Source of the DNA: Microbacteriaceae bacterium
GTDB taxonomy: Bacteria; Actinomycetota; Actinomycetes; Actinomycetales; Microbacteriaceae
Direction: 5' to 3'
Assembly (NCBI GenBank): GCA_027490915.1
Contig: JAIXXG010000107.1
Location: forward strand, 1 to 64,000
Length of the DNA stretch: 64,000 bases
Program-made: the position numbers and the translations under genes
Notes under the pieces: generated by a model
Told to the model about the DNA's origin: nothing
Databases searched by the model: none
What the model saw: only the letters and a program-made list of their open reading frames with translations
Shown: piece by piece, positions 1-11,217 of the stretch
How positions within the stretch are numbered: position 1 is the stretch's first letter
Layout: every line of letters begins with the position of its first letter

Positions 1-591
1 CTCGTGCGCCTGCTGCGCATCCTGCGCATCTTCCGCTTCCTGCCCGAAGCGCGCATCCTCATGGTGTCGATGATCAAGTCGGTTGCGCCGCTGGCCAGCC
101 TCGCCGTGCTCATCGGCTTCCTCATGTTCATCTACGCCATGGCCGGGGTGTACCTCTTCGGCGAGCAGGCTCCCGACAAGTGGGGCGACATCGGCACCGC
201 CATGGTGACGCTCACCGTCATGCTGACCCTCGAGAACTTCCCTGACTCGTTCCTGGGCGGCCTCTCGATCACCCCGTGGGCCCTGCTGTACTTCCTGAGC
301 TACATGTTCTTCATCGTGTTCACGGTGCTGAACATCCTCATCGGCATCGTCATCACGGCCATGGACCAGGCGCGCGAGGAGGTCACGGCCGACCGCGCGA
401 AAGAGGGCCTGCCGACGGCGACGGGCACGATCCACATCGGGGCGTCGATGCGGGATGCCCACGCGACGCACGCCGAGCTCGACGCCCTCGCGGCCGAGCT
501 CGAGGGGGTGGCGGGCGCGGGCACGGCATCCCCTGACCACATCCGGCGCATCCGCGACGAGATCGACCGCCTGAAGGCCGCGGCGCGCTGA
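1..591 (+). CDS. Voltage-gated ion channel (bacterial Nav-like), C-terminal part; 5' end lies outside the window
   Basis: Open from window start; S4-like RxxR repeats (RLLRILRIFRFLPEARIL), pore segment LTLENFPD, S6-like helix and C-terminal coiled coil. Confidence 0.8.
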   Translation, partial: LVRLLRILRIFRFLPEARILMVSMIKSVAPLASLAVLIGFLMFIYAMAGVYLFGEQAPDKWGDIGTAMVTLTVMLTLENFPDSFLGGLSITPWALLYFLSYMFFIVFTVLNILIGIVITAMDQAREEVTADRAKEGLPTATGTIHIGASMRDAHATHAELDALAAELEGVAGAGTASPDHIRRIRDEIDRLKAAAR

Positions 592-1823
592 TGCGCGGGC
601 GCCGGTTCGCCGCGGCCGCGCTGGCCGCCGTCGGGCTGCTGCTGCTGCCCGGGGCGGTCATGGCGCACTGGGCCACGACGCAACTGGTCGAGACCGAGCG
701 CTTCGTCGCCGCGCTCGGCCCGCTCGCCGACGACCCGGCGGTGCAGGATCGCATCATCGTCGAGGTCACGGCCCTCGTCGACGAGCAGATCGACATCGAC
801 GCCGTCACGAGCGAGCTGCTTGTCGGGCTCGGCGAGGCGCTCGAGCTCGGCCCCCGGGCGCAGGCCGCCCTCGAGCTCGTGAGCGCGCCGATCGCGGCCG
901 GAGTGCGCTCGCTCGTCGCCGACGTCGTCACCGAGGTCGTGCGCTCCGACGCGTTCAGCGCGGCCTGGCAGCGGTCGGTCGAGGTGCTGCACGCGCAGAC
1001 GATCCGCCTGCTCGCCGGGTCGCCCGACTCGCTGCTCGCGCTCGATCGCGACGGAACCCTGAGCCTGCCGCTCGGGCCCATCGTGGCCGAGGTGCGCGCC
1101 GCGCTCGTCGAGCAGGGCGTGCCGTTCGCCGCCGCCATCCCCGACGTCGACCGCGCGATCGTCATCGCCGAGGTGCCGAACCTTGCCCTCGCCCGCGTGC
1201 TCTTCCAGGTGGGCATGACCGTCGGGCTGTGGCTGCCGTGGATCACCGCCGCGCTGCTCGTCGGGGCTGTGCTGCTCGCTCCCCGTCGGCCCGCGACCCT
1301 CCGCACGGTGGGGCTCATCGCGCTCGGTGTCACGGCGGCGCTCGCCGTCGGCTTCTCGCTCGCGCGCACGGCGATCGCGGCCTACGTGGGGCCCGACTCC
1401 TCGGCCGTCGCCCGGGCGGTGTTCGACGCGATGACGGCGTACGCCGTGAGCGTGGTGCTCGGCCTGCTCGCCCTCAGCGTGCTGGCGGTGCTCGTCGGCT
1501 GGTGGCTCGGGGCATCAGGGCTCGCGCAGGGGGCCCGCGCTGCGCTCAGCGCCCGCCTCGCCGCGGGCCGCGCGGCGCTGGGTGTTGCCGAGGGGCCCGT
1601 CACGACGTGGCTCCACGCGCGGCGCGCGCCGCTGCGGTACGGCATCGTCGCGCTCGCCGCTCTTCCGGCCGTGCTGCTGCCCCCGCTCTCAGTGCTCACC
1701 GTGCTCGCGAGCGCGCTGCTCGCAGCCGGCCTGCTCGTGCTGCTCGAGCTGCTCGCCGTCGCTCCCGCACCGCCTGCCCCCGCGCCGAAGCGTCGCGCGC
1801 CGAAGGTGGCGAGCGGCGCCTAA
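591..1823 (+). CDS. Hypothetical multi-pass membrane protein
   Basis: 410 aa ORF, stop/start overlap with upstream gene (TGATG), several hydrophobic segments. Confidence 0.75.
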   Translation: MRGRRFAAAALAAVGLLLLPGAVMAHWATTQLVETERFVAALGPLADDPAVQDRIIVEVTALVDEQIDIDAVTSELLVGLGEALELGPRAQAALELVSAPIAAGVRSLVADVVTEVVRSDAFSAAWQRSVEVLHAQTIRLLAGSPDSLLALDRDGTLSLPLGPIVAEVRAALVEQGVPFAAAIPDVDRAIVIAEVPNLALARVLFQVGMTVGLWLPWITAALLVGAVLLAPRRPATLRTVGLIALGVTAALAVGFSLARTAIAAYVGPDSSAVARAVFDAMTAYAVSVVLGLLALSVLAVLVGWWLGASGLAQGARAALSARLAAGRAALGVAEGPVTTWLHARRAPLRYGIVALAALPAVLLPPLSVLTVLASALLAAGLLVLLELLAVAPAPPAPAPKRRAPKVASGA

Positions 1824-2278
1824 CCCAGCGCCTTCTCCATGCACACGCTGAACTCGTCGCCCACATAGGGCCCGAAGTTCTCGATGTGCGCGTACCCGCG
1901 CCGCTCGTACAGGGCGATCGCGGGCAGCTGCTTCGGGCCGGTCTCCAGCTGCAGTGTGCGGATGCCCTGCGCGCGGGCGGCCGCCTCGAGAGCATCCATC
2001 ACCGCCGTCGCGACGCCCTGGCCGCGCCCGGCCTCGTCGACGTACAGCCTCTTCAGCTCGCCCGTCGTGTCACCCCGATCGACGAGGGCCGCCATGCCGA
2101 GCGCCCGGCTCTGGTCGTCGCGCGCGACGAACACGGTCACCCCGGGGGCGACGAGCTCGTCGAGGTTCAGCATGTAGCAGCTCTCGGCGGGGTAGAGGCT
2201 CAGGGCGTAGGCGTCGCCCGCACGCAGCAGAGCCTCGACCTCGGGCTGGCGGGGGTCTTCGACGGTGACGGTGATCAC
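1820..2278 (-). CDS. GNAT family N-acetyltransferase
   Basis: VDEAGRGQGVATAVMDALEAAARAQGIRTLQLETG acetyl-CoA binding motif; GTG start at 2278 more likely than the longer ORF start. Confidence 0.85.
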   Translation of the reverse strand: MITVTVEDPRQPEVEALLRAGDAYALSLYPAESCYMLNLDELVAPGVTVFVARDDQSRALGMAALVDRGDTTGELKRLYVDEAGRGQGVATAVMDALEAAARAQGIRTLQLETGPKQLPAIALYERRGYAHIENFGPYVGDEFSVCMEKALG

Positions 2279-2534
2279 GATGCGCCCAGAATACGGGCTC
2301 GGCCCGCGGGGGCGGCAGGCGCGTGGGGTACCCTGAGGGGTCGGCTGGAGGCGGGCGAGCATGCTCGTCATCTGCATTGTGTGCGCCTCAGGGCCGGTGC
2401 CCGCCGTCGATCGACGGTACGGGCTCACCTCGAGAAGTGACGGCCCCCGGCCCTCGACCCCGCGTCGACGACTGCCTGGGATAGCGGTGCGCGTGCGCGC
2501 CGACGAGAACCTCGTGCTCTACCCAGGAAGATCC

Positions 2535-4313
2535 ATGCCTCAGAAGAAGCAGGGCGGCGCCGCGCGCGCCGGCCAGAACACCCGCACCTCGGCCCGCTCG
2601 ACCGGCGGCTCGTCCGGCGGCTCGACCGCCCGCGCCGGAGCCCCCGGATCGCGCAGCCCCAAGCACCGCGGCTACCGCCCCGACGAGGCCGCGGCCTCCG
2701 GCTCGGCAACCGGCAAGAAGCCCCGCTGGAGCCGCGATGAGCGGGTCGAGCGCGGCCGCACCCCCGAGCGCGGGGCCCCGTCGCGCAACGGCGGGCGCGA
2801 CGAGAAACATGACGCCGAACGTCGCCGTACCGGCCGGGATGCGGTGCCCACGCGCGACGGCGCCGAGCGCACCGGCACCGGTCGGGCCGTGCACCGCCCC
2901 GAGTGGCGCCCGAAGACCGGCGCTGGCCGCCCGGCGCGCGCCGAGCATCCCGCCCGCGACGAGCGCGGCAGCCGCGACGCGCGCCCTGCTCGCGACGCAC
3001 GCACGACGAGCGCCCCGCGCACGCAGCGCGAGCAGCGCGAGGCCCGGCCCTCGAGCTTCTACCCCGACCGCACGGCGACCGCCGCGGCGACCGACGATGT
3101 CGTGCTCGACCGCTTGGCGGCACGCGCCGTCGAGGCCGCCGACGTCGAGGGTGTGACCTTCGCCGACCTCGGCCTCGGCGGCAACATCACGCGCACGCTC
3201 GCCGACCTCGGTGCCGAGCGCCCGTTCCCGATCCAGGCGGCGACCATCCCCGATGTGCTCGCCGGCCGCGACGTGCTCGGCCGCGGCCGCACCGGCTCGG
3301 GCAAGACCATCGCCTTCGGCGCGCCGCTCGTCGAGCGCCTGCTGCAGAACCGAGGCGGAACCCGGCGCGAGATGGGTCGTGCCCCGCGCGCCCTGATTCT
3401 CGCGCCGACGCGCGAGCTCGCCCTGCAGATCGACGCGACCGTGCAGCCCATCGCGCGCAGCGTCGGGCAGTTCACCACGCAGATCTACGGCGGCGTGCCG
3501 CAGGGCCGCCAGGTCGGCGCCCTGCAGCGCGGTGTCGACATCATCATCGGCACGCCGGGCCGCATCGAAGACCTCGTCGAGCAGGGTCGTCTCGACCTCA
3601 GCCAGATCGAGATCGTCGTGCTCGACGAGGCCGACCACATGTGCGAGCTCGGTTTTCTCGAGCCCGTGCAGCGCATCATCCGCCGCACGCGCAGCGGAGG
3701 GCAGCGCCTGCTGTTCTCGGCGACGCTCGACAGCGGCGTCGCGAGCCTCGTCGCCGAGTTCCTCACCGACCCCGCGGTCTACGAGGTGGCGGGGGAGGAC
3801 CAGCAGTCGTCGACGATCGACCACCGCGTGCTGCTCGTCGAGCAGCGCGAGAAGCGCGCCGTCATCGAGCAGCTCGCGGCCGGCCCGGGCAAGACGCTCG
3901 TGTTCGCGCGCACCCGCGCGTTCGCCGAAGAGCTCGCCGATCAGCTCGACGACGCGGGAATCGCGACCGTCAGCCTGCACGGCGACCTCAACCAGGCGCG
4001 TCGCACCCGCAACCTCGAGAAGCTCACAAGCGGGCGCGTGCGCGTGCTCGTGGCGACGGATGTCGCGGCCCGGGGCATCCACGTCGACGACATCTCGCTC
4101 GTGGTGCAGGCCGACGCGCCCGACGAGTACAAGACGTACCTGCACCGCGCGGGCCGCACCGGCCGCGCCGGCAAGCCCGGCACGGTCGTGACCCTCATCA
4201 CGCGCCCGCGCGCCCGCCGCTTCGGCGAACTGCTCGAGCGCGCCGAGATCGAGGCTGAGACCACCGCGGTGCGCGCGGGCGACCGCCTGCTCGACGAGCT
4301 CGCCGCCCTCTGA
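2535..4313 (+). CDS. DEAD/DEAH box RNA helicase with long basic N-terminal extension
   Basis: GRTGSGKT, PTRELALQ, DEAD (VLDEADHM), SAT, HRAGRTGR motifs; ATG at 2535. Confidence 0.92.
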   Translation: MPQKKQGGAARAGQNTRTSARSTGGSSGGSTARAGAPGSRSPKHRGYRPDEAAASGSATGKKPRWSRDERVERGRTPERGAPSRNGGRDEKHDAERRRTGRDAVPTRDGAERTGTGRAVHRPEWRPKTGAGRPARAEHPARDERGSRDARPARDARTTSAPRTQREQREARPSSFYPDRTATAAATDDVVLDRLAARAVEAADVEGVTFADLGLGGNITRTLADLGAERPFPIQAATIPDVLAGRDVLGRGRTGSGKTIAFGAPLVERLLQNRGGTRREMGRAPRALILAPTRELALQIDATVQPIARSVGQFTTQIYGGVPQGRQVGALQRGVDIIIGTPGRIEDLVEQGRLDLSQIEIVVLDEADHMCELGFLEPVQRIIRRTRSGGQRLLFSATLDSGVASLVAEFLTDPAVYEVAGEDQQSSTIDHRVLLVEQREKRAVIEQLAAGPGKTLVFARTRAFAEELADQLDDAGIATVSLHGDLNQARRTRNLEKLTSGRVRVLVATDVAARGIHVDDISLVVQADAPDEYKTYLHRAGRTGRAGKPGTVVTLITRPRARRFGELLERAEIEAETTAVRAGDRLLDELAAL

Positions 4314-4517
4314 CCCTCGCCCTGGCGCCTCTCACCCTGGCGCCCCTCCCCTGGCGCCTCAAGCCCTGGCGCCCCTCCCCTCCGAGAGGCACCTGTTCGG
4401 CTCTCTGCTGAGACTCCTGAATCCAAGGACGGCCCGACCGCCATCCTTGCATTCGGGAGTTTCGGAGAGGGGCGGTGCGGGTTCGGGCCGGGGTCGGGGC
4501 GGGCGGGGGATGCGGGC

Positions 4518-5537
4518 TCAGGCCGCGGCGAGCATCGCGCTCGCGGCCAGCGCCAGCACGAGCCCGACCCACTGCAGCCGCGCGATGCGCTCGCGCAGCA
4601 CCACCGCGGCGAGCAGGATCGTGCCCGCCGGGTAGAGCGCCGTCAGCACCGAGACGATCGTGAGCTCGCCGACCCGCAGCCCCACGATCACGATGATGTT
4701 GGCGACGGCGTCGAGCAGTCCGCACCCGACGCCGAGCCAGAAGCCGCCACGCCAGCCGCCACGCAGTGCGGCGGCACTCGCGCGCAGCAGCCGGGTGCCG
4801 GCGCCGCCCTCGGTCGGTTCCGCGACGGCGGTGCCCGCGGCTGCCGGGGCGTCGGCGGCGAGCCCGTGCGGCGCGCCGTGCGCGCCGTCGAGCACCGCGA
4901 GCGGCGCATCCGTCGCCCGCACGTGCCGCGCCGCCGCGACGACCGCGAGAACGAGGATGAGCGTGATCATGATGCTGCCGCTCACGCTGCGGTTCACGAC
5001 GAGGGGCACGAGCCCGCTGTCGTCGGGCGTCTGGTCGATGAGGATGTAGAACGCCCCGATGAGGGTGCCCGAGGCGACCGCCATCAGCAGCCCCGCGAGG
5101 GTCGGCCGCACGGCCTCCTTCGACGGCACGAAGCCGACGAGCACGACGGCGACGAGCGCGAGGGCGAACGCCGGGTACGCGATGACGCCGAGCTGCGAAC
5201 CGGTGACGAGCCCCCAGGTGAGCGGCACGATCGCGGAGGTCACGGCGGTCAGCGGCGACAGGATGCTCATCGGCCCGATCGCGAGGCACGCGTAGAGCAG
5301 CGCGATGGCGGCAGCGCCCGTGACGCCCGAGATGCCGCCCCACAGCACGGCCTCCCACGACCAGCGTCCGGGCACGAGGAGCGAGCCGAGCGCCAGCAGC
5401 ACGACGCCCGAGAGCGCACCGACGGCGGTCACCCGCAGCGCCGAGATGCGGCGCGCGGCGAGCCCGCCGAGGAAGTCGGCGGCGCCGTAGACGAGGGCGC
5501 CGGCGAGCCCGAGGATCACTGTGAGCACGTCGCGCAC
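4518..5537 (-). CDS. DMT/EamA family transporter
   Basis: About 10 TM segments, [22 protein letters not shown] and C-terminal EamA repeat. Confidence 0.75.
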   Translation of the reverse strand: MRDVLTVILGLAGALVYGAADFLGGLAARRISALRVTAVGALSGVVLLALGSLLVPGRWSWEAVLWGGISGVTGAAAIALLYACLAIGPMSILSPLTAVTSAIVPLTWGLVTGSQLGVIAYPAFALALVAVVLVGFVPSKEAVRPTLAGLLMAVASGTLIGAFYILIDQTPDDSGLVPLVVNRSVSGSIMITLILVLAVVAAARHVRATDAPLAVLDGAHGAPHGLAADAPAAAGTAVAEPTEGGAGTRLLRASAAALRGGWRGGFWLGVGCGLLDAVANIIVIVGLRVGELTIVSVLTALYPAGTILLAAVVLRERIARLQWVGLVLALAASAMLAAA

Positions 5538-5682
5538 CTCCTGCGTCGATTCTCGCAGGGGCGGGAATGGTGTGACGAATCGGGTGGTTGAGCCGGGGGG
5601 TGTGCGCTGGCGTCACATTCGCTCGGCATGCAGGCCGCGCCCGTACCCTAGAACCTCACGACTTTCTCTCGAGGAGAACCCC

Positions 5683-6618
5683 ATGGCTCGCATCTATTCC
5701 GACATCACCGAGGTCTTCGGCAACACCCCGCTCGTCACGCTGCGGAAGGTGACCGATGGCGCGGGGGCGACCGTGCTGGCCAAGCTCGAGTTCTACAACC
5801 CCTCGGCGAGCGTGAAAGACCGCCTCGGAGTCGCCATCGTCGACGCGGCCGAGAAGAGCGGCGAGCTGCAGCCCGGGGGCACGATCATCGAGGCGACGAG
5901 CGGCAACACCGGCATCGCGCTCGCGATGGTCGGCGCGGCCCGCGGCTACAAGACCGTGCTGGTCATGCCCGAGTCGATGAGCACGGAGCGCAAGATGCTG
6001 CTCAAGGCGTACGGCGCCGAGCTCATCCTCACCCCGGCGAGCGAGGGCATGAAGGGGGCCGTGGCGACGTCGGAGCGGCTCGCCGCCGAGCGCCCGGGCT
6101 CGATCCTCGCCCGCCAGTTCGAGAACGAGGCGAACGCCGAGATTCACCGCCGCACCACCGGCCCCGAGGTGTGGAACGACACCGACGGCGCCGTCGACAT
6201 CTTCGTCGCCGGCGTGGGAACCGGCGGCACCATCACCGGCACCGGCCAGTACCTCAAGCAGCAGAAGCCCGGCCTGCAGGTGGTCGCCGTCGAGCCGGAG
6301 GAGAACCCCATCCTGCGCGGGGGCGCTCCCGGCCCCCACAAGATCGCCGGCATCGGCCCGAACTTCATCGCTCCGGTGCTCGACCAGGAGATCTACGACG
6401 AGGTCGTCGACGTCAACATCGACCAGGCGGTCTCGATGGCGCGCCGCCTCGCCGAGGAGGAGGGCATCCTCGCCGGCATCTCGTCGGGGGCGACCGTGCA
6501 CGCCGCGGTCGAGCTGGCGAAGCGGCCCGAGAACGCCGGCAAGCTCATCGTCGTCATCGTCGCGAGCTACGGCGAGCGCTACCTGTCGAGCGTGCTCTAC
6601 GAAGACCTGCGAGCGTAG
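5683..6618 (+). CDS. cysK: Cysteine synthase A
   Basis: [13 protein letters not shown]-lysine motif, [20 protein letters not shown]. Confidence 0.95.
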   Translation: MARIYSDITEVFGNTPLVTLRKVTDGAGATVLAKLEFYNPSASVKDRLGVAIVDAAEKSGELQPGGTIIEATSGNTGIALAMVGAARGYKTVLVMPESMSTERKMLLKAYGAELILTPASEGMKGAVATSERLAAERPGSILARQFENEANAEIHRRTTGPEVWNDTDGAVDIFVAGVGTGGTITGTGQYLKQQKPGLQVVAVEPEENPILRGGAPGPHKIAGIGPNFIAPVLDQEIYDEVVDVNIDQAVSMARRLAEEEGILAGISSGATVHAAVELAKRPENAGKLIVVIVASYGERYLSSVLYEDLRA

Positions 6619-7185
6619 ATGAGCGTGCGGGAGGACATCCGCACGGCCCGTCTGCGCGACCCGGCCGCGCGGTCGGCGCTCGAGGTGTTCCTGACCTCGG
6701 CGGGTCTGCATGCCGTGTGGTGGCATCGCATCGCGAGCTGGTTGTGGCGGCACGGGTTCAAACTGCTCGGTCGCATGGTCGCGCAGGGTGCGCGGTGGTG
6801 GACGGGCATCGAGATCCACCCCGGGGCGACGATCGGCAAGCGGCTCTTCATCGACCACGGCATGGGGGTGGTCATCGGCGAGACCGCTGAGATCGGTGAC
6901 GACGTCATGCTGTACCACGGCGTCACCCTCGGCGGTCGAACCCTCGAGAAGGGCAAGCGCCACCCGACGGTCGGCAACGGCGTGCTCATCGGGGCCAACG
7001 CCACCGTGCTCGGCCCCGTCACGATCGGCGACCGCTCGCAGGTCGGCGCGCTCGCTCTGGTGACGAAGGATGTTCCCGCCGACTCGGTCGCGACGGGCAT
7101 CCCTGCCACCTCGCGCCCGATCGATCGCGGCGCCGGCCGCACGGGCGCCGACGGCTTCGTCATCGACCCGGCGATTCACATTTAG
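6619..7185 (+). CDS. cysE: Serine O-acetyltransferase
   Basis: Left-handed beta-helix hexapeptide repeats, [31 protein letters not shown]; directly after cysK. Confidence 0.95.
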   Translation: MSVREDIRTARLRDPAARSALEVFLTSAGLHAVWWHRIASWLWRHGFKLLGRMVAQGARWWTGIEIHPGATIGKRLFIDHGMGVVIGETAEIGDDVMLYHGVTLGGRTLEKGKRHPTVGNGVLIGANATVLGPVTIGDRSQVGALALVTKDVPADSVATGIPATSRPIDRGAGRTGADGFVIDPAIHI

Positions 7186-7351
7186 ATCGAGCACGCGAAG
7201 CTGCGGTCTCGAGGCTGCGGTTTTCGCAATACGAAAGAAGCGGCTGCTTAAACGGTTGGGTGTGTTTTTCCGCTCTGTCTCGTGTATTGAGTTCCCCGCT
7301 ACGGTGCTCGAAACTCAGGTAAAGCCTGGTGGCTCAGAATCGGAGGAACTG

Positions 7352-8056
7352 ATGCAACGTCTCCACCCGCATGGTGTGCGCAAGGCCGTGGCTGTCGTCA
7401 TGGCGGGCTTGTGGATGTTTGCTGCCGTTCCGCCGCAATTCGCCTTGGTCCCGTCCGATCCGTACAGCGAAGTTCGAGCCCATCTGGAGACCTTCGGCGT
7501 CCCTTCTCATCAGGTGGAGACTCTGATCCTCGCTTTGGAAAGTGACGACCCCTGGGAGGTGTACGAGGTCGGGGCAATTCCCGTCTCGCGAGATCGCCTC
7601 ATCATCGATGGTATGGACTATCGAATCAGCCGCTTTGCCGACGGTTCCTTCTCTGCTCAGGGAATAGAGATTCCCCGGATATCGACGAACGGCCGGATTC
7701 AATCCAGAGGGATTCAAGCGTGCGTTGTCACGGGAGGGTCCGGCTACAAGAATTACGACAATTGTCAAGTCGACGGGGTGTGGGGCGCAATCGTAGCCGG
7801 TGCAACCGGGGTTGACTTCACCATCGTTCAGGGCAGCTACGACCGGATTCGTTACGCAGGTGTTCCGTTTCAGCGTTGCCTTGCTGGCACAACATGCAGT
7901 TCACCATCTCTTGTGGCGTCTCGGATGATCGAGACGACGTCGAACCGTGCGTTCATCCGTTGGCAGGGTGATGCGTCAACGATTTGGGGCATGAGTTGGA
8001 ACTACTGGGTGGAGCTCCGTGTTGGTCGCGACACGTACTCAACGGTCACGTCGTGA
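7352..8056 (+). CDS. Hypothetical secreted protein
   Basis: ATG at 7352 preceded by GGAGG; N-terminal signal-like KAVAVVMAGLWMFAAVPPQFA; region visibly lower in GC than neighbours. Confidence 0.65.
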   Translation: MQRLHPHGVRKAVAVVMAGLWMFAAVPPQFALVPSDPYSEVRAHLETFGVPSHQVETLILALESDDPWEVYEVGAIPVSRDRLIIDGMDYRISRFADGSFSAQGIEIPRISTNGRIQSRGIQACVVTGGSGYKNYDNCQVDGVWGAIVAGATGVDFTIVQGSYDRIRYAGVPFQRCLAGTTCSSPSLVASRMIETTSNRAFIRWQGDASTIWGMSWNYWVELRVGRDTYSTVTS

Positions 8057-8289
8057 CGGTGCCTGGACCCATCATCCCCCCGTGGTTCGACGCCCTGACG
8101 TGGATCGGCTTCGCCTCGGTAGCTGCGCTCACCGTCGCCAGTATCGTGCTGATCGCGCGGACACCTCGATTCGGGAGTCTGGATAGGACGGTCTGGATTG
8201 CCGTCGTCGTGCTGGTTCCCATAGTGGGCGCGATCGTATGGTTCATCTTTCAATGGTTCCAGAAGGGCGGCCCTCGCGGCGAGGAGTAA
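8053..8289 (+). CDS. Small membrane protein, PLDc_N-like (two TM helices)
   Basis: GTG 8053 overlaps upstream stop; ARTPRFGSLDRTVWIAVVVLVPIVGAIVWFIF pattern. Confidence 0.65.
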   Translation: MTVPGPIIPPWFDALTWIGFASVAALTVASIVLIARTPRFGSLDRTVWIAVVVLVPIVGAIVWFIFQWFQKGGPRGEE

Positions 8290-8331
8290 GGCGGGTCAGC
8301 ACGGTCAGTCCTGCCGACTAGCCTGGGGCGG

Positions 8332-10284
8332 GTGACCACGACCGCCGAGCAGACCAGCACGGAGCCCGCGGGCACGCCCGGCCCGCAGCAGGTGCTCGAG
8401 CGCGTCTTCGGCTACCCGGCGTTCCGCGGCGAGCAGCAGGCGATCATCGAGCACGTCGTCGCGGGCGGTGACGCCCTCGTGCTCATGCCGACCGGCGGCG
8501 GCAAGAGCCTCTGCTACCAGATTCCGGCGCTCGTGCGCGAGGGCGTCGGCGTCGTCATCTCGCCGCTCATCGCCCTGATGAAAGACCAGGTGGATGCCCT
8601 CGAGGCACTCGGCGTGCGCGCCGCGTTCCTCAACTCGACGCAGTCGCCCGACGATCGCCGCATGGTCGAGCACGCGCTGCGGGCGGGCGAGGTCGATCTG
8701 CTCTACCTCGCGCCCGAGCGGGTGACCGTGCCGGCCACCGTCGAGCTGCTCGCGAGCATCCGCATCGCCCTGTTCGCCATCGACGAGGCCCACTGTGTCT
8801 CGCAGTGGGGTCACGACTTCCGCCCCGACTACCTCGCGCTGTCGATGCTGCACGAGCGCTGGCCGACGGTGCCGCGCATCGCGCTGACCGCCACAGCGAC
8901 GGCGGCGACGGCGGCCGAGATCGTGCAGCGGCTCGACCTCGGCCAGGCGCGGCGCTTCGTGGCGAGCTTCGACCGGCCGAACATCCAGTACCGCATCGAG
9001 CCGAAGAACCAGCCCGTGCAGCAGCTGCTGCAGCTCATCCGCACCGAGCACCCCGGCGACGCGGGCATCGTCTACTGCCTGTCGCGGGCGAGCGTCGAGA
9101 AGACGGCGGCCGAGCTGCAGGCGCACGGCATTCCGGCGCTGCCGTACCACGCGGGACTCGACGCCGCGATGCGGGCCGACCACCAGTCGCGGTTCCTGCG
9201 GGAGGACGGCATCGTGATGGTCGCGACGATCGCCTTCGGCATGGGCATAGACAAACCCGACGTGCGGTTCGTCGCGCACCTCGACCTGCCGAAGAGCGTC
9301 GAGGGCTACTACCAAGAGACGGGCCGTGCCGGTCGCGACAGTATGCCGTCGACGGCATGGCTCGCGTATGGTCTGCAGGACGTCGTGCAGCAGCGCCAGC
9401 TCATCGACAAGTCCGAGGGCGACGCCGCCCATAAGCGACGCATGAGCCAGCTGCTGGATGCGATGCTCGCGCTCTGCGAGACCGTGCAGTGCCGCCGCGC
9501 GCAACTGCTGGCGTACTTCGGGCAAGAGCGGCCCGGCGGCCGCTGCGGCAACTGCGACACCTGTCTGAACCCGCCCGAGAGCTGGGATGGCACGGTGCCG
9601 GCCCAGAAGCTGCTGTCGACCATCGTTCGGCTCGACCGCGAGCGGCGGCAGCGCTACGGCGCGGGGCAGCTCATCGACATCCTGCTCGGCAAGCAGACCC
9701 CGCGGGTCACGCAGCTCGGGCACGACCAGCTCGCGACGTTCGGCATCGGCACCGAGCTCGGCGAGGCCGAGTGGCGCGGCGTGGTGCGGCAGCTGCTCGC
9801 GCAGGGGCTGCTCGCCGTGCACGGCGATGGCTACGGCACCCTCGTTCTCACCGAGGCGAGCGGTGCCGTGCTGCGCGGTGAGCGCACGGTGGCGCTGCGG
9901 CGCGAGGTCGTGCGTGCGAGCAGGTCGAGCCGCGCCCGCAGCGCGGCGGCGAGCGATCTGCCGCCCGCGGCCGCGCCGCTGTTCGAGCGACTGCGCGCCT
10001 GGCGCGCGGCGACCGCCCGCGCGCTCGGGGCCCCAGCCTACGTCGTGTTCGCCGACGCCACGCTGCGCGGCATCGCGCTCACCGAGCCGACGACGCACGA
10101 CGAGCTCTCGCAGGTGAGCGGCGTCGGCGCCGCCAAGCTCGAGCGGTTCGGCGATGCGGTGCTCGCGATCGTGCGGGGCGAGGAGCCGCCCGCGGCGACG
10201 GTTCCGCCGCCCGCCGACGAGCCGCCGTTCGACGAGCCGCCTTTCGACGACGTTCCGCCCGACGACATTCCCCCAGCGGAATAG
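8332..10284 (+). CDS. recQ: ATP-dependent DNA helicase RecQ
   Basis: [35 protein letters not shown] zinc cysteines, HRDC region. Confidence 0.95.
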   Translation: MTTTAEQTSTEPAGTPGPQQVLERVFGYPAFRGEQQAIIEHVVAGGDALVLMPTGGGKSLCYQIPALVREGVGVVISPLIALMKDQVDALEALGVRAAFLNSTQSPDDRRMVEHALRAGEVDLLYLAPERVTVPATVELLASIRIALFAIDEAHCVSQWGHDFRPDYLALSMLHERWPTVPRIALTATATAATAAEIVQRLDLGQARRFVASFDRPNIQYRIEPKNQPVQQLLQLIRTEHPGDAGIVYCLSRASVEKTAAELQAHGIPALPYHAGLDAAMRADHQSRFLREDGIVMVATIAFGMGIDKPDVRFVAHLDLPKSVEGYYQETGRAGRDSMPSTAWLAYGLQDVVQQRQLIDKSEGDAAHKRRMSQLLDAMLALCETVQCRRAQLLAYFGQERPGGRCGNCDTCLNPPESWDGTVPAQKLLSTIVRLDRERRQRYGAGQLIDILLGKQTPRVTQLGHDQLATFGIGTELGEAEWRGVVRQLLAQGLLAVHGDGYGTLVLTEASGAVLRGERTVALRREVVRASRSSRARSAAASDLPPAAAPLFERLRAWRAATARALGAPAYVVFADATLRGIALTEPTTHDELSQVSGVGAAKLERFGDAVLAIVRGEEPPAATVPPPADEPPFDEPPFDDVPPDDIPPAE

Positions 10285-10305
10285 GAATCGTGCCACGATA
10301 GGGCG

Positions 10306-11016
10306 GTGCTGACCTTCCTCGCTCGCGCGTTCCTCGCGCCCGTTGCGAGGCTCATCTGGCGGCCCACCGTCATCGGCCGCGAGAACATGCCCGCCGAGGG
10401 TCCGGTCGTCGTCGCGAGCAACCACCTGTCGTTCATCGACTCCATCGTGATCAGCCTGCTGGCTCGGCGCCCGGTGAGCTTCCTGGCCAAGGAGGAGTAC
10501 TTCACCGGGAAGGGGTTGAAGGGGTGGGCATCCCGGTCATTCTTCTCGGGTGTGGGCGCGATCCCGGTGAAGCGCGGCGCCGGTCAGGCCGCGCAGGAGG
10601 CGCTCGACGCAGGGCTCGCGAAGCTGCAGGCGGGCCAGGCGTTCTCGATCTACCCCGAGGGAACGCGCTCGCGCGACGGTCGTCTCTACCGCGGCAAGAC
10701 CGGCGTGGCGTGGCTCGCGCTCACCGCGGGCGCGCCCGTGGTGCCGGTCGCCCTCATCGGCACGCAGCACCTGCAGCCGGTCGGCTCGCGGCGCATCCGC
10801 CGGGTGCCGATCACGATCCAGTTCGGTGAGCCGATGGACATCTCGCCGTTCGGCACCGCAGACTCCGGTCGTGCCCGCCGGCACGCGACCGACGCGATCA
10901 TGGCCCGCATCCAGAGCATGTCGGGTCAGGAATACGTCGATCGCTACAACGAGCCGCCGCCCGCCACCGTGCGCGAGCGCGTGCGCCGCTTCTTCCGCGC
11001 ACGCGCCGAGCTCTAG
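10306..11016 (+). CDS. Lysophospholipid/1-acyl-glycerol-3-phosphate acyltransferase
   Basis: NHLSFIDS and YPEGTRSRDG motifs. Confidence 0.9.
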   Translation: MLTFLARAFLAPVARLIWRPTVIGRENMPAEGPVVVASNHLSFIDSIVISLLARRPVSFLAKEEYFTGKGLKGWASRSFFSGVGAIPVKRGAGQAAQEALDAGLAKLQAGQAFSIYPEGTRSRDGRLYRGKTGVAWLALTAGAPVVPVALIGTQHLQPVGSRRIRRVPITIQFGEPMDISPFGTADSGRARRHATDAIMARIQSMSGQEYVDRYNEPPPATVRERVRRFFRARAEL

Positions 11017-11126
11017 CCCTGCGGTCGCTCGGCCACCGTATCCCTGGCGCTACCCGACGGCCCGCGCCGAGTTGCATGGGCTTGGAGGATCGCCCGACCA
11101 CGCTCGAGTGGTCGTCGCTTCTCCTG

Positions 11127-11181
11127 CTTCCACAACAACGGAACGGCTGAAGGGGATTCACCCCATCCGTGGTTGTGGAAG
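11127..11181. repeat. Intergenic inverted repeat, 16-bp arms CTTCCACAACAACGGA / TCCGTGGTTGTGGAAG (1 mismatch)
   Basis: Read directly from sequence. Confidence 0.9.
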
Positions 11182-11217
11182 GGCCCCGGAGGGCGCTCGC
11201 CTGATCGCTCCCGGTTT

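Noticed and set aside
5618-5682. Riboswitch upstream of cysK
   Set aside because: Leader too short and no conserved motif recognised; only a promoter-like region and SD (GAGGAG)
5656-7194. 512-aa minus-strand ORF
   Set aside because: Antisense of cysK-cysE
8305-10425. 706-aa minus-strand ORF
   Set aside because: Antisense of recQ, His/Arg-rich shadow translation
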